This document shows positions 62,161 to 64,000 of a stretch of DNA of 64,000 bases, one piece after another. Under the pieces are notes generated by a model that saw nothing but the letters and a program-made list of their open reading frames with translations, ran no database searches and was not told where the DNA came from. Source of the DNA: [Zimmermannella] faecalis ATCC 13722 (GTDB lineage: Bacteria > Actinomycetota > Actinomycetes > Actinomycetales > Microbacteriaceae); the NCBI RefSeq assembly GCF_000381765.1, contig NZ_KB907081.1, positions 62,001 through 126,000 on the forward strand. The letters are read 5' to 3'. Positions within the stretch are counted from its first letter, which is position 1, and each line of letters opens with the position of its first letter. Position numbers and translations under genes: made by a program.

Positions 62161-64000
62161 CTACGCCTCCGAGAGCTCGCGCACGCGCTGCCCCACGACG
62201 GTCGAGATGCCGTCGCGGTGCATCGACACCCCGTAGAGCGCGTCGGCGATCTCCATCGTGCGCTTCTGGTGCGTAATCACGATGAGCTGACTCGACTCGC
62301 GCAGGCTCTCGAACACCTCGAGCAGGCGGCCGAGGTTCGCGTCGTCGAGGGCGGCCTCGACCTCGTCCATGATGTAGAACGGGCTCGGCCGAGCCTTGAA
62401 GATCGCGACGAGCAGCGCGACCGCCGCGAGCGAGCGCTCGCCGCCCGAGAGCAGCGAGAGCTTGTCGATCTTCTTCCCGGCCGGCTTCACCGCGACGTCG
62501 ATGCCGGTCGTGAGCAGGTCGTCGGGGTTCGTAAGCGAGATATCGCCGCTGCCGCCCGGGAACAGCACCGGGAACACCTCGTGGAACGCCTCGCGGGTGT
62601 CGTCGAACGCCGCCGCGAACACCTCGCGCATGCGGGTATCGATGTCGTCGACGATGCCGAGCAGGTCGCTGCGCGTGCGCACGAGGTCGTCGAGCTGCTC
62701 CTGCAGGTACGTGTGCCGCTGCTCAAGCGCCGCGAACTCCTCGAGCGCGAGCGGATTGATGCGGCCGAGCTGCTGCATCTCGCGCTCGGCCTGGGCGAGG
62801 CGGCGCTGCTGGCGGTCGCGGTCGTAGGGCTCGGTTTCGACGTCGTCGGGCTCGACGTCCTGGTCTGCAGCATCCGGCGCCGCGGCGGTCGCGTCGTCGT
62901 CGGCCGCGTCGTCGTCCGATTCGGCGGCGGATGCGCTGGGCTTGCCCGCGCTGCCGGTCACGGCGGTGAGCGGCACGGGCTGGTCGGGACCGTACTCGGC
63001 GACGAGCACCGCCTCCGAGAGCGAGAGCTCGCTCGCCGCGCGCTCGAGCAGGTTCGAGAGCTGCATCTTGCGCTCGTAGATCTGCAGCTCGAGCGCGTGG
63101 ACGTCTTCGGTGATCTGCCCGAGCCGCGCCCGCAGCTTCGCCTCCTGCTCGCGCAGCTCGACGAGCTCGCGGTCCTGTTCCTGCCGCTCGCGCTCGCGTT
63201 CGGCGAGCTCGGCGCGCGCCCGCTCGAGCGACGCCTCCACCTGCGTTTCGAGGGCGGGGATGCGCGCGTGCACGGCCGCGACCCGCTCGAGTTCGGCGCG
63301 GCGCAGGATCGCCTCGCGGGCCGCCTTCTCGGCGGCCTCCCGCTCCGACTCGCGCTGCTTCACGAGCTCGGCGGCGCGCAGCTGCTCGGCGCGCAGGCGT
63401 TCGCGCAGCGTTTCGAGCCCGAGGCGCGCCTCGACCTCGGCCTCGCGGGCGCGCTCGACCGCATCCGAGAATTCCTGTCGCTTGCTCGCGTCGAACACAG
63501 GCCGCGGCTGCGACTCGTGGGTCTCGAGCTCGCGCTTCGCGGCGTCGACGCGGGCGACGGCCTCGTCGATGTTCGTGCTCGCGAGCTCGTGCGACTTCGT
63601 GGCGCGGGCGAGCTCGGCGGTTGCTGATTCGACGCGAGCGCGGGCCCGGTTGAGGGCCTCGCGGCGGGCGGCGAGCTCGGCGTCGAAGCCGCGCAGTTCG
63701 GCGAGCGCAGCGTCGGAGCGCTGCTTCGCCGCGGTGAGCCCGGCCCGCTCATCGGCGAGGGTGAGCGAGAGGGTGTCGATCGTCGCGCGAACCTCGGCGA
63801 GCGACGCGGCCGCGCGGTCACGCTCGGCGACGAGCTCGAGGCGGCTCGCGCCCGATTCGTCGTCGGCGTCGGTGCCGGTCGCGACGAGCGAGTTCGCGTC
63901 GACCGTGGCGCCGGCGCGGCTCACGAGCCGGGCGCCGGCGGGCAGCGCGGCGAGGATGCGCGCGGTCGCGGCCGCGTCGGGCAGCTCGTCGACGATGAGG
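62161..64000 (-). CDS. smc: SMC chromosome-condensation ATPase (partial)
   Basis: This is the C-terminal ~612 residues of SMC; the 5' part lies beyond the right edge. From the window end come the tail of the hinge (LPAGARLVSRAGA), a long Ala/Glu/Arg coiled coil (about residues 40-310 of the fragment), and the C-terminal head with the ABC signature LSGGERSLAAVALLVAIF, Walker B FYIMDEVEAALDDANL and the D/H-loop VITHQKRTMEIADAL. SMC with ScpAB organises chromosomes. ftsY usually follows it closely in relatives, but here it lies 25 kb away. Confidence 0.95.
   Translation of the reverse strand, partial: LIVDELPDAAATARILAALPAGARLVSRAGATVDANSLVATGTDADDESGASRLELVAERDRAAASLAEVRATIDTLSLTLADERAGLTAAKQRSDAALAELRGFDAELAARREALNRARARVESATAELARATKSHELASTNIDEAVARVDAAKRELETHESQPRPVFDASKRQEFSDAVERAREAEVEARLGLETLRERLRAEQLRAAELVKQRESEREAAEKAAREAILRRAELERVAAVHARIPALETQVEASLERARAELAERERERQEQDRELVELREQEAKLRARLGQITEDVHALELQIYERKMQLSNLLERAASELSLSEAVLVAEYGPDQPVPLTAVTGSAGKPSASAAESDDDAADDDATAAAPDAADQDVEPDDVETEPYDRDRQQRRLAQAEREMQQLGRINPLALEEFAALEQRHTYLQEQLDDLVRTRSDLLGIVDDIDTRMREVFAAAFDDTREAFHEVFPVLFPGGSGDISLTNPDDLLTTGIDVAVKPAGKKIDKLSLLSGGERSLAAVALLVAIFKARPSPFYIMDEVEAALDDANLGRLLEVFESLRESSQLIVITHQKRTMEIADALYGVSMHRDGISTVVGQRVRELSEA

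Overview
The window is 64 kb of gene-dense, GC-rich (roughly 70% by eye) DNA from an actinomycete, most likely a member of the Microbacteriaceae or a close relative. The lineage call is an inference. It rests on the conserved order of core genes (rplS-lepB-rnhB-DUF2469 ... yraN-comM-dprA-xerC ... rpsB-tsf-pyrH-frr-cdsA, and rpsP-khpA-rimM-trmD / ffh / ftsY / smc), the short FtsY without an acidic domain, GTG/TTG starts, and a sortase-type LAETG surface protein. No rRNA, tRNA, CRISPR array, insertion sequence or prophage was seen.

Layout. 1-3.4 kb: translation genes rpsB, tsf, pyrH, frr and the first codons of cdsA, all on the minus strand. 3.6-10.8 kb: a degenerate M23 protein and a Pro/Thr-repeat surface protein (plus), then xerC, a DUF7010-like membrane protein, dprA, comM and yraN (minus). 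10.9-17.05 kb: an accessory block between yraN and DUF2469, two genes that usually sit together. It holds a GAP/SfLAP-type exporter, a frameshifted DUF1254/DUF1214 gene, a LuxR-type regulator with two frameshifts, and a thiamine-diphosphate enzyme. 17.06-25.2 kb: core genes DUF2469, rnhB, lepB, rplS, a YbdK ligase, rpsP-khpA-rimM-trmD and ffh.

25.3-33.4 kb: a LysR/gamma-carbonic-anhydrase pair, then an IclR-linked carboxylate catabolic cassette. The cassette has two dehydrogenases on one side and a class III CoA-transferase, an HMG-CoA-lyase-like enzyme and a 2-hydroxycarboxylate transporter on the other. Repeated GGTGGGA half-sites lie in the divergent promoter. 33.4-39.2 kb: an S1C protease with a PDZ domain, an amino-acid permease behind a structured leader, ftsY, a frameshifted histidine phosphatase, and terC under a yybP-ykoY-type (Mn) riboswitch. 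A perfect 68-bp palindrome closes this stretch.

39.2-46.6 kb: a propionate/methylcitrate operon (GntR, prpD, prpB, prpC) beside a GAF-LuxR regulator and a DUF485/ActP-type monocarboxylate symporter. 46.6-51.1 kb: a flavin monooxygenase, a LysE exporter and a large Ski2-like helicase. 51.1-53.9 kb: a copper/haem cassette (His-rich membrane protein, PCuAC lipoprotein, Tat-exported DyP peroxidase). 53.9-57.0 kb: an FMN riboswitch and ribD-ribE-ribB-ribH. 57.0-61.1 kb: two small unknowns, then GntR / nitrilase-type amidohydrolase / APC permease with a clear palindromic operator. 61.2-64 kb: two small minus-strand genes and the C-terminal part of smc, which runs off the window.

The most interesting items are the IclR carboxylate cassette with its unusual lyase residues, the structured leader of the 34.9-kb permease, the 68-bp palindrome, the repeated DnaA-box-like palindromes at 3.6 and 10.85 kb, and the frameshifts concentrated in the inserted block. 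Start codons were reset from the longest reading frame wherever a Shine-Dalgarno site or family alignment supported it. Functional calls come from reading the sequence and from knowledge of the families; no database search was run.
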